Shown here: in pieces, positions 38,970 through 47,957 of the stretch
How positions within the stretch are numbered: the first letter of the stretch is position 1
Layout: every line of letters starts with the position of its first letter
Origin: Keguizhuia sedimenti
GTDB taxonomy: Bacteria > Pseudomonadota > Gammaproteobacteria > Burkholderiales > Burkholderiaceae_D
Assembly (NCBI GenBank): GCA_030715135.1
Contig: JAUYVH010000010.1
Location: 62,001 to 126,000 of the forward strand
DNA length: 64,000 bases
Reading direction: 5' to 3'
Position numbers and translations under genes: made by a program
Notes under the pieces: generated by a model
What the model saw: only the letters and a program-made list of their open reading frames with translations
The model's database searches: none
What the model was told of the DNA's origin: nothing

Positions 38970-40106
38970 ATGAAAAGAATTGCTGGTTTGGCAAAAATAT
39001 TTCTGGCCATTTGTATGGCTTGTTGCGCGTCAGCTTATGCCGAGGTGGGGGTTACGAGCAATTCCATCGTCATCGGACAATCTGCCGCGCTGTCAGGTCC
39101 GGCCATGGAACTGGGCAATGGCATGAGGGATGGCGCCATGGCCTATTTCGAGCACGTCAATAATCAGGGCGGCGTATTCGGCAGAAAAATCATCCTGAAG
39201 TCGCTCGACGACGGCTACGAAGCCGACCGCGCAGCGGCCAACACCAAGCACCTGATTGAAAAAGAAGGTGCGTTTTCCTTGTTTGGCTATGTCGGAACGC
39301 CCACTTCCAACGCTGCACTTGCGGCAGTAAACCAGGCACGGATTCCTTTCTTTGCTCCCTTTACAGGCGCATCGTCGCTGCGGGACCCGTTCAACCGGAA
39401 CGTCTTCAACATCCGCGCCAGCTATATGGAAGAGACCGAAAAAATCATCGAGCATATCGCCACGCTGACGATGACCCGCGTTGCCGTCTTTTACCAAAAC
39501 GATGCCTACGGCAAGGCCGGCCTGGAAGGCGTCACGCGGGCACTAAAAAAACGCAATCTTGAAGTGGTCAGCACCGCGACGGTTGAACGCAACTCTACCG
39601 ATGTCGCGGAAGCGGTAAACAAGATCAAGGCAAGCAATCCGCAGGCCGTCGTGATGATATCGGCTTACACATCCTGCGCCGAATTCATCAAGGCCATGCT
39701 TGCCCAGGACTCTCATCCCTTGTTCTGGAATATTTCCTTCGTGGGCAGCCAGGCATTGGCGAACAAGCTCGGCAAAGACGCCCGAGGCGTCCTGATTTCC
39801 CAGGTTATGCCTGCCCCATGGAACGATATCACCTTGGTTGCCAAGGAATATAAGAAGCTGTATGCCAAGGATAGCTCGCACCTTCCAGATTACGTCAGCC
39901 TGGAAGGATACGTGGCGGCGAAGATATTTGTTGAAGGCCTACGGCGCGCCGGCCCAAACCTCACGCGTGAAAACTTCATCAAGGCACTGGAATCGCAGCC
40001 AATCGATGCCGGCGGATTCAGAGTGAAATTCGACAACAATAATCATAATGGATCCAGTTTTGTCGATCTGACCGTCATTGCAAAAGATGGGCGGTTTCTA
40101 CGCTGA
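38970..40106 (+). CDS. LivK-type ABC transporter substrate-binding protein
   Basis: A 378-residue periplasmic binding protein (branched-chain amino acid/amide family). The signal peptide is IFLAICMACCASAYA|E. The mature part has IVIGQSAALSGPAMELGNGMRDG, IILKSLDDGYEADRAAANTKHLI and FGYVGTPTSNAALAAVN, typical of Peripla_BP_6. No permease or ATPase gene is nearby, so it is an orphan; it could feed a transporter elsewhere or act as a sensor ligand receptor. The ATG has GGGGGAG upstream. Confidence 0.9.
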   Translation: MKRIAGLAKIFLAICMACCASAYAEVGVTSNSIVIGQSAALSGPAMELGNGMRDGAMAYFEHVNNQGGVFGRKIILKSLDDGYEADRAAANTKHLIEKEGAFSLFGYVGTPTSNAALAAVNQARIPFFAPFTGASSLRDPFNRNVFNIRASYMEETEKIIEHIATLTMTRVAVFYQNDAYGKAGLEGVTRALKKRNLEVVSTATVERNSTDVAEAVNKIKASNPQAVVMISAYTSCAEFIKAMLAQDSHPLFWNISFVGSQALANKLGKDARGVLISQVMPAPWNDITLVAKEYKKLYAKDSSHLPDYVSLEGYVAAKIFVEGLRRAGPNLTRENFIKALESQPIDAGGFRVKFDNNNHNGSSFVDLTVIAKDGRFLR

Positions 40107-40553
40107 GCATGCTGATTGCAAAGGTCATTATCCAATTCTAAAACAGGCACTAGAAACGTTCGGCATCAACCGGCAGAAGCCCAAAAGTGCGGGCTTCTGC
40201 CAAGACGTTCAAGATGCCGGGAATAAATTCTGAGGCACCCTTCCACGCCTGCGTATTATTGCATTGACGTCGCCTGCGACATACCGCGCATTGCGGTGCA
40301 TCGATCTGCCGATGAGCCGGTGATCTTCGGATTGAAATCAGATTCAGTATTTCGAATCGCCTGCCGGGCGCTTTCAGGTCCGCACAGGCTACAGCGGAGT
40401 GGAATTCCTGCGCATCTAGCGAGAATAGCAGGAGCGGGAGTTCTTATCGCACTTCCCGGCGATTCGAGAACAGTTAGGCCATCAAATAGGTTTCTCTAAA
40501 AAATGTGCGTGAGATAAACTAAGCGGCATAACAGAGCTTTCAAGAGAGCATGG
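40107..40553. other. Intergenic region of ~450 bp
   Basis: A hairpin lies at 40172-40201 (listed separately). The rest, up to the phosphorylase gene, holds no ORF with recognisable features. Confidence 0.5.
40172..40201 (+). terminator. Terminator-like hairpin without T run
   Basis: GGCAGAAGCCC (40172-40182) and GGGCTTCTGCC (40191-40201) form an 11-bp perfect stem with an 8-base loop, 65 bases after the binding-protein stop. There is no T run, so it could end transcription with help or protect the 3' end of the message. Confidence 0.6.
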
Positions 40554-42107
40554 ATGAGCAGCAGCACAATGAAAACAGCTAGAGCGTCGCTTACCCACGA
40601 AGCGGCAAATCAATTGCGTATCCGCCGTCTGGGGATCGATACCTATCAGGAAGCCGTCTTGTATATGCATAAGGATTGCCCTGTCTGTAAGTCAGAAGGA
40701 TTTGAGGCGCAGTCGCGCATCGAGATGATTCTCGGGGAGAGGCGCGTCATTGCAACGTTGAATGTCGTATCTTCCTCCTTGCTGCTTGCCATCGACGAGG
40801 TCGGCTTGTCGGAAACGGCCTGGCGCGCGCTCGGCGGCTGCGAAGGCGATACCGTTTTGCTCCAGCATCCTGATCCAGTCCGATCGTTTTCCGCCGTACG
40901 GGCCAAGATCTATGGCGGCAAGCTCTCCGAGCAGGACGCCACCGAAATCATCTCCGATATCGTACAAGGGAAATACTCCGATATTCATTTAGCGGCCTTC
41001 GTGTCCGCATGTGCGGACGACCGGCTGGATTTGCAGGAAACGATTGCCTTAACCCGGGCCATGCTCAATGCCGGCAGCCGCCTGCAATGGGGCAAGTCAC
41101 CCGTCGTCGACAAACATTGTGTCGGCGGCCTGCCCGGCAATCGCACCACGCCTATCGTAGTGGCCATAGCCGCTGCTTGCGGACTGACCATTCCCAAAAC
41201 TTCTTCACGGGCGATTACTTCACCGGCGGGCACAGCAGATGCCATGGAAACGATGGCGCCGATCGATCTCGAACTCGCGCAGATACGCCGTGTCGTGGCC
41301 CAGGAGGGCGGCTGTATTGCATGGGGCGGCGCAGTGAGCCTTAGTCCGGCGGACGATCTCCTGATCCGTGTCGAACGTCCTCTCGATCTGGACAGCAATG
41401 GCCAGTTGGTCGCATCGGTCATCTCAAAGAAAGTCGCTGCGGGCTCGACGCACGCCTTGATCGATATCCCGGTGGGACCGACTGCCAAAGTGCGCTCGCA
41501 GGAAGCGGCCGCCGCGTTAAGCGCGACACTCGTTGCCGTGGGCAAGGCATTGGGCATTGAAGTCAGGACCCTTATTACGGATGGCAGCCAACCGGTCGGC
41601 AGGGGCATCGGACCGGCACTGGAAGCACGCGATGTGCTGGCGGTTCTTCAAAACCAGGAAGGCGCGCCGGGCGATCTGCGCCAGCGCGCTTTGCTCCTGT
41701 CCGGGCATTTGCTGGAAATGGGAGGCAAGGCTGCCACGGGCGCAGGGCTTTCTCTTGCCGAAAACACCCTGGCGTCCGGTGCCGCCTGGCGGAAGTTCCA
41801 GGCAATTTGCGCGGCCCAGGGCGGAATGCGTACACCGCCCGTGGCAGAACATACTGCCGAAATCCTTGCGCAACACTCAGGAATAGTCGTTGAGGTCGAC
41901 AATCGCCGCCTGGCACGCATTGCCAAACTGGCGGGCGCACCGAAAGCATCGGCCGCCGGCCTGACTTTCCATGTTCCGCTGGGAACCGTCGTAGAAGCGG
42001 GGCAGGCACTTTTTACGATTCACGCAGAGTCTCCAGGCGAACTGGCCTATGCAAGGCAATACGCAGAAGGGCAAAGCGAGGTGGTGTCGATCAAGGAGAA
42101 GGCATGA
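40554..42107 (+). CDS. Thymidine/AMP phosphorylase family protein
   Basis: A 517-residue member of the long thymidine phosphorylase-like group (type 2, also AMP phosphorylase-like). An ~80-residue N-terminal extension precedes the glycosyltransferase core with VDKHCVGGLPGNRTTPIVVAIAAACGL (phosphate loop and signature) and KTSSRAITSPAGTADAMETM. The C-terminal domain has GTVVEAGQALFTIHAESPGEL. It would split a nucleoside or nucleotide with phosphate; thymidine versus AMP cannot be settled here. Its stop overlaps the PRPP synthetase start (ATGA), so products may be linked through ribose phosphates. Confidence 0.87.
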   Translation: MSSSTMKTARASLTHEAANQLRIRRLGIDTYQEAVLYMHKDCPVCKSEGFEAQSRIEMILGERRVIATLNVVSSSLLLAIDEVGLSETAWRALGGCEGDTVLLQHPDPVRSFSAVRAKIYGGKLSEQDATEIISDIVQGKYSDIHLAAFVSACADDRLDLQETIALTRAMLNAGSRLQWGKSPVVDKHCVGGLPGNRTTPIVVAIAAACGLTIPKTSSRAITSPAGTADAMETMAPIDLELAQIRRVVAQEGGCIAWGGAVSLSPADDLLIRVERPLDLDSNGQLVASVISKKVAAGSTHALIDIPVGPTAKVRSQEAAAALSATLVAVGKALGIEVRTLITDGSQPVGRGIGPALEARDVLAVLQNQEGAPGDLRQRALLLSGHLLEMGGKAATGAGLSLAENTLASGAAWRKFQAICAAQGGMRTPPVAEHTAEILAQHSGIVVEVDNRRLARIAKLAGAPKASAAGLTFHVPLGTVVEAGQALFTIHAESPGELAYARQYAEGQSEVVSIKEKA

Positions 42108-43006
42108 GCCCGATTCTTTTTGCAATGCCCGGCAATAAAGGACTCACCGGGCAACTTGGCGCAGCGCTCAACTGGCCTGTTGGGCGTCTGCAGGTACATT
42201 ACTTTCCCGACGGCGAATCCAATCCACGGTTTCTGGACGAGGTGAGCGGGCGCCAGATCGTTATCGTCTGTACGCTGGATCAGCCTGATTCCAGGATCAT
42301 GGCTCTTTACCTGGCGGCGAAGGTCGCGCGGGAACTCGGTGCCACGCGGATCGGGCTGGTTGCCCCATACCTGGCATATATGCGCCAGGATGCCCGCTTT
42401 CATCATGGCGAAGGCATTACCTCGATGCATTTCGCCCAGCTTATTTCAGGGTGCTTCGACTGGATGGTGACCGTGGATCCGCATCTGCATCGCCATCATG
42501 CCCTAAGCGACATTTATACGATTCCCGCTGTGGCAGTACAAGCTGCACCGGCGATCTCGCGCTGGATCGCTGCGCATGTTACCAATCCGGTTGTCATCGG
42601 GCCGGACGCTGAAAGCGAACAATGGGCTTCAGAGGTGGCCAACGCAGCAAAGTGCCCGTATACCGTCCTGCAAAAGGTGCGCCATGGCGACCGCAATGTG
42701 AAAATTTCCGTTCCCGATTCTTCGCGCTGGCAGGGCATGACGCCGGTGCTAGTGGATGATATCGCCTCCACAGCACGGACCCTGATTGCCGCAACCGGAC
42801 ATCTTCATGCGGCGGGTTTGCCTGCGCCGGTATGCATTGTAGTACATGCGCTTTTTGTGGATGACGCCTACATTGCCTTGCAGGACGCCGGAGTAAATCG
42901 CATTGTGAGTTGCAATACCGTTGACCATCCAAGCAATAATATTGACGTGTGCACCCAAATGGTAACGGCGCTTCAACAGCTCGCGCAGCTCACGGATGCG
43001 AGTTGA
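42104..43006 (+). CDS. Ribose-phosphate pyrophosphokinase family protein
   Basis: A 300-residue PRPP synthetase-like protein. The N-terminal FPDGESNPRFLDEVSGRQIVIV, YLAYMRQDARFHHGEGITSMHFA and VDPHLHRHHAL (metal/ATP region) are present. The PRPP-binding loop reads LVDDIASTARTLI. It is shorter than the housekeeping Prs (about 315) and lies in an operon with the phosphorylase, so it is a paralogue used in salvage or regulation rather than the main prs (inference). Confidence 0.87.
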   Translation: MSPILFAMPGNKGLTGQLGAALNWPVGRLQVHYFPDGESNPRFLDEVSGRQIVIVCTLDQPDSRIMALYLAAKVARELGATRIGLVAPYLAYMRQDARFHHGEGITSMHFAQLISGCFDWMVTVDPHLHRHHALSDIYTIPAVAVQAAPAISRWIAAHVTNPVVIGPDAESEQWASEVANAAKCPYTVLQKVRHGDRNVKISVPDSSRWQGMTPVLVDDIASTARTLIAATGHLHAAGLPAPVCIVVHALFVDDAYIALQDAGVNRIVSCNTVDHPSNNIDVCTQMVTALQQLAQLTDAS

Positions 43007-43065
43007 TTAGTCTGCTCGATCGTGCGTCGTGGCGATGAAATACTGTCTATTGCCAGGCTGCGCCA

Positions 43066-43212
43066 CTAATGTACCAGTGCGCCGATCAATAAGGCAGGCA
43101 GTGCAAACGGCTGGAGCCATTGCGCGAAGTAGAGGGCGACTCCCGCACCCAGTACGCCTGCGCCCAGGCTACCGAGTAAATCGATTTTTTTGAGATTCGG
43201 GTTCTGCTGCAT
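43066..43212 (-). CDS. 48-residue membrane peptide of the copper operon
   Basis: A small protein, MQQNPNLKKIDLLGSLG at the N-terminus and one long Gly/Ala/Leu-rich hydrophobic helix pair (GAGVLGAGVALYFAQWL, PFALPALLIGALVH). An ATG at 43212 has GGAG about seven bases upstream. Similar short membrane proteins occur beside metal-efflux ATPases (from memory). It lies 53 bases after the ATP-grasp gene and is the probable third gene of the copA operon. A longer reading from 43290 is less likely. Confidence 0.68.
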   Translation of the reverse strand: MQQNPNLKKIDLLGSLGAGVLGAGVALYFAQWLQPFALPALLIGALVH

Positions 43213-43265
43213 GTCCACTCTCCGGTTGACTGTGTAGTGCAAAGCAGGATCAAGGCCGCTAACCC

Positions 43266-44660
43266 TTAGTCGCAGACATTGCGGCAGCATGCCATGGCGT
43301 TTGCGGCGCTATCCAGCAAGACATGGTTGTCCTGATTTATGCCTGTATCCGGCAACCTGTACACCGGCGCAAATCCGCCACCGCGTGTGCGGAAATTGGT
43401 CGTCTGCCCCTGGTACATGCGTGCAGCCATCCACTGGACACGGCCATCATAGACATAACAACGAATGTCGAATTTGAGCGACTGCGGATCGCCTTTGCTG
43501 CCGCTGATGCGTTCGCCCGGCGATGCGATGGCCTGCGCGACATATTCGCCGGAAAGAATCTCATCCCATACCCGTTTCGTAAGTTTGTCGCCGCGGTAGG
43601 CTGCGCGGGACCCATATCCTTCCATCGGCTTGAAAAACAAGCGCCGGCGTTCCTGCCACAACTGGTCTGCATTTTCTTGTGTAACGATCTGAGTGCGCGG
43701 AATATTTTCCAGCAAGATTTCCTGCAAGGGCGCAGGAACGGCTAAGGCTTGCAAGCTGCCGGCATCGCTGAGCAAGGCAAGATTGCGCTTGTTGGCGTAT
43801 AGCGCATATGCCTGCGGATGCGGAGTCAGAACGATCGCATCGGCAAGATAGGCAGCGAGCAAATTCCTGCATTTCGGAGAGGCCAGCATGAAATCTGTCA
43901 GCCGGTTATAAACCAGATCAATGGCAAGGCCATTGAATTGCAGGCGTCCATCCTGCCATGCCAGCTCACTTGGGTCGGCAATTACGGCATTCAGCCCATG
44001 TCGCTCAAAGAGGCCTTGAAACATCAGAAATTCGGGATAAAGGTACTGCTGCTGCGGTTGCGAATCGACGATGGCAATCGTCTGAAGTGGGCGGCCGCGT
44101 CGGCACAGATTCCATTCTTGGTGAAACATCTCAACTATTTTTGTGTCGAGCCCGGCGGCGCTTCGCGCCAATTCTTCCTCGCGATCGGCGTCGAGGCAGC
44201 ATGACTGGTGCGCGCGGGCTAAAACTGCATTCAGCATGGCCCCACCTGCATTGGTATTGATCTCGATGAGGCCGAGATCGTCACCGCTGACATGAAAGTC
44301 ATAACCGAAAAAGACGCCTTTTGCCCTGCATGGATCATGGCGCGCGGCGGCTGGCGCATGTGCCAGAATCTGCGTGCGGTATGCCGGCATGGCCACAACG
44401 GATTCCACCGCGTGTATGACCTGTGCCATGCGCTGGAACTGATGATCGGAAATGAAAACCGGCCGTTCTGAGAAAAGGGTCGGAATACGCTCCTCAACTA
44501 GTGACCGGATCTGCGGCGACACAAGCTCGGCGTTGAGCGCGCGCGTCAGGCTTGCACGATCAAGGCTGACGCAAAAGCAGCTGCTATTGAGCCACTCCGC
44601 GGACAAGCCAGTTGCAGTGACTATGTCTGAGGGTTTGGAGCTCGATGTCTGTTCAGCCAT
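43266..44660 (-). CDS. Circularly permuted ATP-grasp-like protein
   Basis: A 464-residue protein. The C-terminal half has ATP-grasp features: ANKRNLALLSDAGSL, RRRLFFKPMEGYGSRAAYRG, EYVAQAIASPGER and KFDIRCYVYDGRVQWMAARMYQG (metal-binding Asp/Arg). The N-terminal half has FFGYDFHVSGDDLGLIEINTNAGG. This resembles the glutathionylspermidine-synthase-like or type 2 circularly permuted ATP-grasp ligases that join amines or amino acids to peptides. The C-terminus is Cys-rich (ACCRNVCD). The ATG at 44660 is 19 bases after the copA stop, so it is under the same copper promoter. An upstream in-frame start (44708) lies inside copA. The product is unknown. Confidence 0.75.
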   Translation of the reverse strand: MAEQTSSSKPSDIVTATGLSAEWLNSSCFCVSLDRASLTRALNAELVSPQIRSLVEERIPTLFSERPVFISDHQFQRMAQVIHAVESVVAMPAYRTQILAHAPAAARHDPCRAKGVFFGYDFHVSGDDLGLIEINTNAGGAMLNAVLARAHQSCCLDADREEELARSAAGLDTKIVEMFHQEWNLCRRGRPLQTIAIVDSQPQQQYLYPEFLMFQGLFERHGLNAVIADPSELAWQDGRLQFNGLAIDLVYNRLTDFMLASPKCRNLLAAYLADAIVLTPHPQAYALYANKRNLALLSDAGSLQALAVPAPLQEILLENIPRTQIVTQENADQLWQERRRLFFKPMEGYGSRAAYRGDKLTKRVWDEILSGEYVAQAIASPGERISGSKGDPQSLKFDIRCYVYDGRVQWMAARMYQGQTTNFRTRGGGFAPVYRLPDTGINQDNHVLLDSAANAMACCRNVCD

Positions 44661-44679
44661 ACGGTTGTCTTGCTCCCCA

Positions 44680-47073
44680 TTATTTGACGCCGCGCAGGCG
44701 CAGGGCATTCGTGATGACCGACACTGAACTCAGGCTCATTGCCAGTGCCGCAATAATGGGGGAGAGCAATTGGCCGGTGAAGGGATAAAGCAGGCCAGCT
44801 GCCAAGGGAATGCCAAGGGCATTATAAAAGAAGGCAAACGTCAGGTTCTGGCGCATATTCCGCACGGTCGCAACCGACAGCTCCCTGGCGCGGGCAATTC
44901 CGCGCAGATCACCCTTGACCAGCGTAACATGCGCGCTGTTCATGGCAACATCCGTGCCAGTGCCCATGGCAATGCCGACATTGGATTTGGCGAGGGCAGG
45001 GGCATCGTTGATGCCGTCACCCGCCATGGCGACCACCTTGCCCTGGGATTGAAGTTTGGTCACCAGGTCCAGTTTATCCTGCGGCTTGACCTCGCCATAG
45101 ACTTCCGGAATGCCGAGTTTCTTTGCCACCGACCTGGCGGTTGTCAGGCCGTCGCCCGTCGCCATTACCACAGTCAGCCCGGTGTGCTTGAGCGAATCGA
45201 GTGCTTCCTGGGTCGTCGCCTTGATCGGATCGGACACGGCAATCAATCCCACCAGGTTTTTATCCGCAGCCAGATACATGACGCTGGCGCCTTCGCTGCG
45301 CAAGCTTTCTGCTTCATCGGCCAGGACACGCCAGTCAACTCCTTCAATTTCCATCAAGGCGGTATTGCCCAGGGCAATGCTATGGCCGGAAACAATGCCG
45401 CGCACGCCTATGCCAGAGGAAGATTCGAAGCTTTCCGGTTTGTGAAGCGTCATGTTGCGTCGGCGCGCTTCGTCCACAATGGCTTGCGCCAGCGGATGCT
45501 CGCTGCCCTGGTCGATGCTGGCTGCCGCCAACAACACATCGTCATCGGTAAAGCCGGGGGCCGGAATCACCCTGTCAAAAGCAGGGCGGCCTTCAGTCAG
45601 CGTGCCGGTTTTATCGACGATCAGGGTATCGACCTTGCGGAAACCTTCAATGGCCGCGGCATCCCTGAATAAAATTCCCTGAGTTGCGGCGCGGCCAGTG
45701 GCAGCCATGATCGACATGGGCGTGGCAAGGCCCAGCGCACAGGGACAGGCAATGATCAGGACAGCTACCGCATTCACGAAGCCATAAACCCAGCTAGGTT
45801 CGGGGCCGAAGAATCCCCACCCGAGGAAGGTAAGCAGCGCGATCGCAGCCACAATGCTCACAAAATAACCCGCTACGACATCAGCCAGGCGTTGCATCGG
45901 TGCGCGCGACCGCTGTGCCTGAGCCACCATCTGCACGATTTGCGACAGCATGGTTTGGGAACCGACGACCTGCGCTTTCATGACCAGGCTGCCGCTGGAA
46001 TTGATGGTTGCGCCGATCACCTTGTCGCCGGGGCGCTTGGTTACCGGTATCGGCTCGCCGGTCAGCATCGATTCATCGAGCGCGCTTTCGCCTTCAGTGA
46101 CGATGCCATCGACCGGTACCTTTTCGCCGGGACGGATGCGCAAGATGTCGCCGATATGCACATGGGTGATTGGAATGTCTTCCTCGGCGCCGTCTGGGCG
46201 AATGCGGCGCGCCGTCTTGGGCGATAATCCCAATAAGGACTTGATCGCGGCGGAAGTCTGGGAACGCGCTTTCAACTCCAGGATTTGGCCAAGAAGTGTC
46301 AGGGACACAATGACGGCTGCTGCCTCGAAGTAAACGCCCACGCGTCCATCCTGCCGGAAAGCTTCCGGAAACCATCCGGGTACAAGCGTCGCTGCCACGC
46401 TGAACGCATAAGCGGCAAACACACCCAGGCCGATCAAGGTCCACATGTTCGGACTGCGATTACGGATGGATTCGATTCCACGCGTAAAAAACGGCCAGCC
46501 GGCCCAGAGCACCACCGGCGTGCTCAATACCAATTCGATCCAGTTCTGGTAAGGAATGCCGCCATGCACAAATCTGTGCACTACCATCGCCAACACCGTC
46601 ACTACCACCGTCAAAGGTAGGGTCCACCAGAAACGGTGGCGGAAATCGACCAACTCGGGATTTTCTTTTTCCTCAAGTTCCGGGATCAAGGCTTCCAGCG
46701 TCATGCCGCAGATCGGGCAATTGCCTGGCTGGGTCTGGCGGATTTCCGGATGCATCGGACAGGTATAAATCGTACCGGCCGGCGCATCAGGAACTGCTCC
46801 GGGAGTCACGTCAGCAGCCTTTGGTGTGAGATAGGCCTTTGGATCCGCGCGGAACTTATCCATGCACTTTGCACTGCAGAAATGATATGTCTGTCCGGCG
46901 TGTTGCACTTCCTTTTGCGGATCGGCAGCAACTTTCATTCCGCATACCGGGTCGGTAAACGGTTTTTCGGAAGCTGCATCGCCAGTGCCAGAATGCCCAT
47001 GCTGGTGGTCTGCTTGATGATGGCCATGTTCATTTTGGTCATCAAGATGCTTATGCTGAGCCTTGTCGTTCAT
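44680..47073 (-). CDS. copA: Copper-exporting P1B-type ATPase
   Basis: A 797-residue heavy-metal ATPase. The His-rich N-terminus ([21 protein letters not shown]) is followed by a YHS domain ([12 protein letters not shown], ~41-83) and a [21 protein letters not shown] heavy-metal-binding segment (~104-123), in place of HMA domains. The metal site CPC is in [13 protein letters not shown] (443-445), TGE at 338-340, phosphorylated Asp487 in DKTGT, and GDGIND later. CPC plus YHS plus this leader is typical of Cu(I)/Ag(I) pumps in resistance islands. A CueR-type promoter drives it; the start has GAGGAGA upstream. Confidence 0.95.
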   Translation of the reverse strand: MNDKAQHKHLDDQNEHGHHQADHQHGHSGTGDAASEKPFTDPVCGMKVAADPQKEVQHAGQTYHFCSAKCMDKFRADPKAYLTPKAADVTPGAVPDAPAGTIYTCPMHPEIRQTQPGNCPICGMTLEALIPELEEKENPELVDFRHRFWWTLPLTVVVTVLAMVVHRFVHGGIPYQNWIELVLSTPVVLWAGWPFFTRGIESIRNRSPNMWTLIGLGVFAAYAFSVAATLVPGWFPEAFRQDGRVGVYFEAAAVIVSLTLLGQILELKARSQTSAAIKSLLGLSPKTARRIRPDGAEEDIPITHVHIGDILRIRPGEKVPVDGIVTEGESALDESMLTGEPIPVTKRPGDKVIGATINSSGSLVMKAQVVGSQTMLSQIVQMVAQAQRSRAPMQRLADVVAGYFVSIVAAIALLTFLGWGFFGPEPSWVYGFVNAVAVLIIACPCALGLATPMSIMAATGRAATQGILFRDAAAIEGFRKVDTLIVDKTGTLTEGRPAFDRVIPAPGFTDDDVLLAAASIDQGSEHPLAQAIVDEARRRNMTLHKPESFESSSGIGVRGIVSGHSIALGNTALMEIEGVDWRVLADEAESLRSEGASVMYLAADKNLVGLIAVSDPIKATTQEALDSLKHTGLTVVMATGDGLTTARSVAKKLGIPEVYGEVKPQDKLDLVTKLQSQGKVVAMAGDGINDAPALAKSNVGIAMGTGTDVAMNSAHVTLVKGDLRGIARARELSVATVRNMRQNLTFAFFYNALGIPLAAGLLYPFTGQLLSPIIAALAMSLSSVSVITNALRLRGVK

Positions 47074-47093
47074 CTTGTTCTCCTCAGGCAGTT

Positions 47094-47246
47094 CTATTGG
47101 TGCAGACCCGGGTTCAGGGTGTTTCGTTCAAAGCGCGGAATGAATCGGGGCGTTCGACTGCAATAGGCTTCATAGTCACTTCCGAATTCTGCCAATACCG
47201 CGCGCTCTTCTTCGTTTGGGTCTAGCAGAGTACGATCAACATACAC
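47094..47246 (-). pseudogene. Remnant of an isoprenylcysteine methyltransferase-like gene
   Basis: The copA leader reads, in one frame, about 50 codons from a GTG at 47246 to TAG, with LLDPNEEERAVLAEFGS followed by DYEAYCSRTPRFIPRF. This matches the extreme C-terminus of the ICMT/PEMT-like membrane methyltransferases (pattern E..Y..Y...VPRFIP). The main membrane body is missing, and the copper promoter overlaps the 5' end of the frame. It is best read as a truncated leftover, now untranslated leader. A TGA closes the frame upstream. Such genes are common beside copA in resistance islands (from memory). Confidence 0.6.
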
Positions 47247-47268
47247 CTTCCCTTGATGGGAAGGTCAA
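47238..47268 (-). promoter_or_regulatory. CueR-type copper promoter of copA
   Basis: On the minus strand a TTGACC -35 element (47263-47268) and TATGTT -10 element (47238-47243) are separated by 19 bases, the long spacer of MerR-family promoters. The spacer holds the dyad ACCTTCCC-ttgat-GGGAAGGT (47245-47265 on the plus strand), like E. coli CueR operators. The cueR gene is not in the window. Confidence 0.85.
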
Positions 47269-47410
47269 GCATGTTCCGCACGGGCTTACAAAAATTTTCG
47301 CTTCGCCGATATATTGTGCGGAGGTTTATTTATCATTGCAATGATGCAGCTTATGGCGGCAACTGCGCATCTAAGGTAATGTATTTTGACTTTACGAACC
47401 AGGATTACCA

Positions 47411-47854
47411 ATGAAAATCGCAAAAGCATTCGTCCGGCTTTTTCCAGTTCTGGCGGTCGTTTTGACAGCAGGAGCATACGCACAGCCCAATTTGCTTGAA
47501 CCGGATGCGGCCTTCAAGGTGAACATCGTGCAACGCGACCAGCAGACGTTGACCGCACAATTCACCATTGCCAAGAATTACTATCTTTACCGCGACAGGA
47601 TGCGTTTCAACGTTAAGGACAGTCCGGGCTTTTCCATTAAGTCGGTTCGTTTTCCAGAAGGAATCCTGAAGCAGGATCCCAATTTCGGGAAAACCGTGGT
47701 GTACAAAAACGCTGCGCTGGTCGACATTGTTCTTCAGCGTCCCGCAGGTGCGCAAAAAATCACTGTGGTGGCTGACTATCAAGGCTGCGAAGAAAAAACA
47801 GGTGTCTGCTATCCGCCTATGCAACAGGCACACACGCTGGTGCTGAAAAATTGA
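47411..47854 (+). CDS. Free-standing DsbD alpha-domain protein
   Basis: A 147-residue periplasmic protein with a signal peptide (FPVLAVVLTAGAYA|Q). It matches only the N-terminal immunoglobulin-like domain of DsbD: FTIAKNYYLYRDRMRF, FPEGILKQDPNFGKTVVYKN and DYQGCEEKTGVCYPPMQQ. Cys126 and Cys133 correspond to the redox pair that passes electrons from DsbD to its targets. The membrane and thioredoxin domains are absent. Divergent from copA, it may reduce copper-resistance or cytochrome proteins in the periplasm (inference). Confidence 0.87.
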   Translation: MKIAKAFVRLFPVLAVVLTAGAYAQPNLLEPDAAFKVNIVQRDQQTLTAQFTIAKNYYLYRDRMRFNVKDSPGFSIKSVRFPEGILKQDPNFGKTVVYKNAALVDIVLQRPAGAQKITVVADYQGCEEKTGVCYPPMQQAHTLVLKN

Positions 47855-47922
47855 TCGGGCAAATGAGTGAGCTTAGGTGATCAGAAACGTATGCTTTTGC
47901 GCGCACTCTGAAATCATCAGCC

Positions 47923-47939
47923 CTCCGCAGAGTGCGGAG
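47923..47939. terminator. Short hairpin between convergent genes
   Basis: CTCCGCA-gag-TGCGGAG forms a 7-bp stem and 3-base loop between the convergent DsbD-domain gene and the exported-protein gene. No T run follows. Confidence 0.4.
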
Positions 47940-47957
47940 TTGCACTGCGCCTTTGGA

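Noticed and set aside
44660-44708. Upstream start for the ATP-grasp protein inside copA
   Set aside because: It would overlap the copA end and add residues ([10 protein letters not shown]) unlike any family start; ATG 44660 is better placed.
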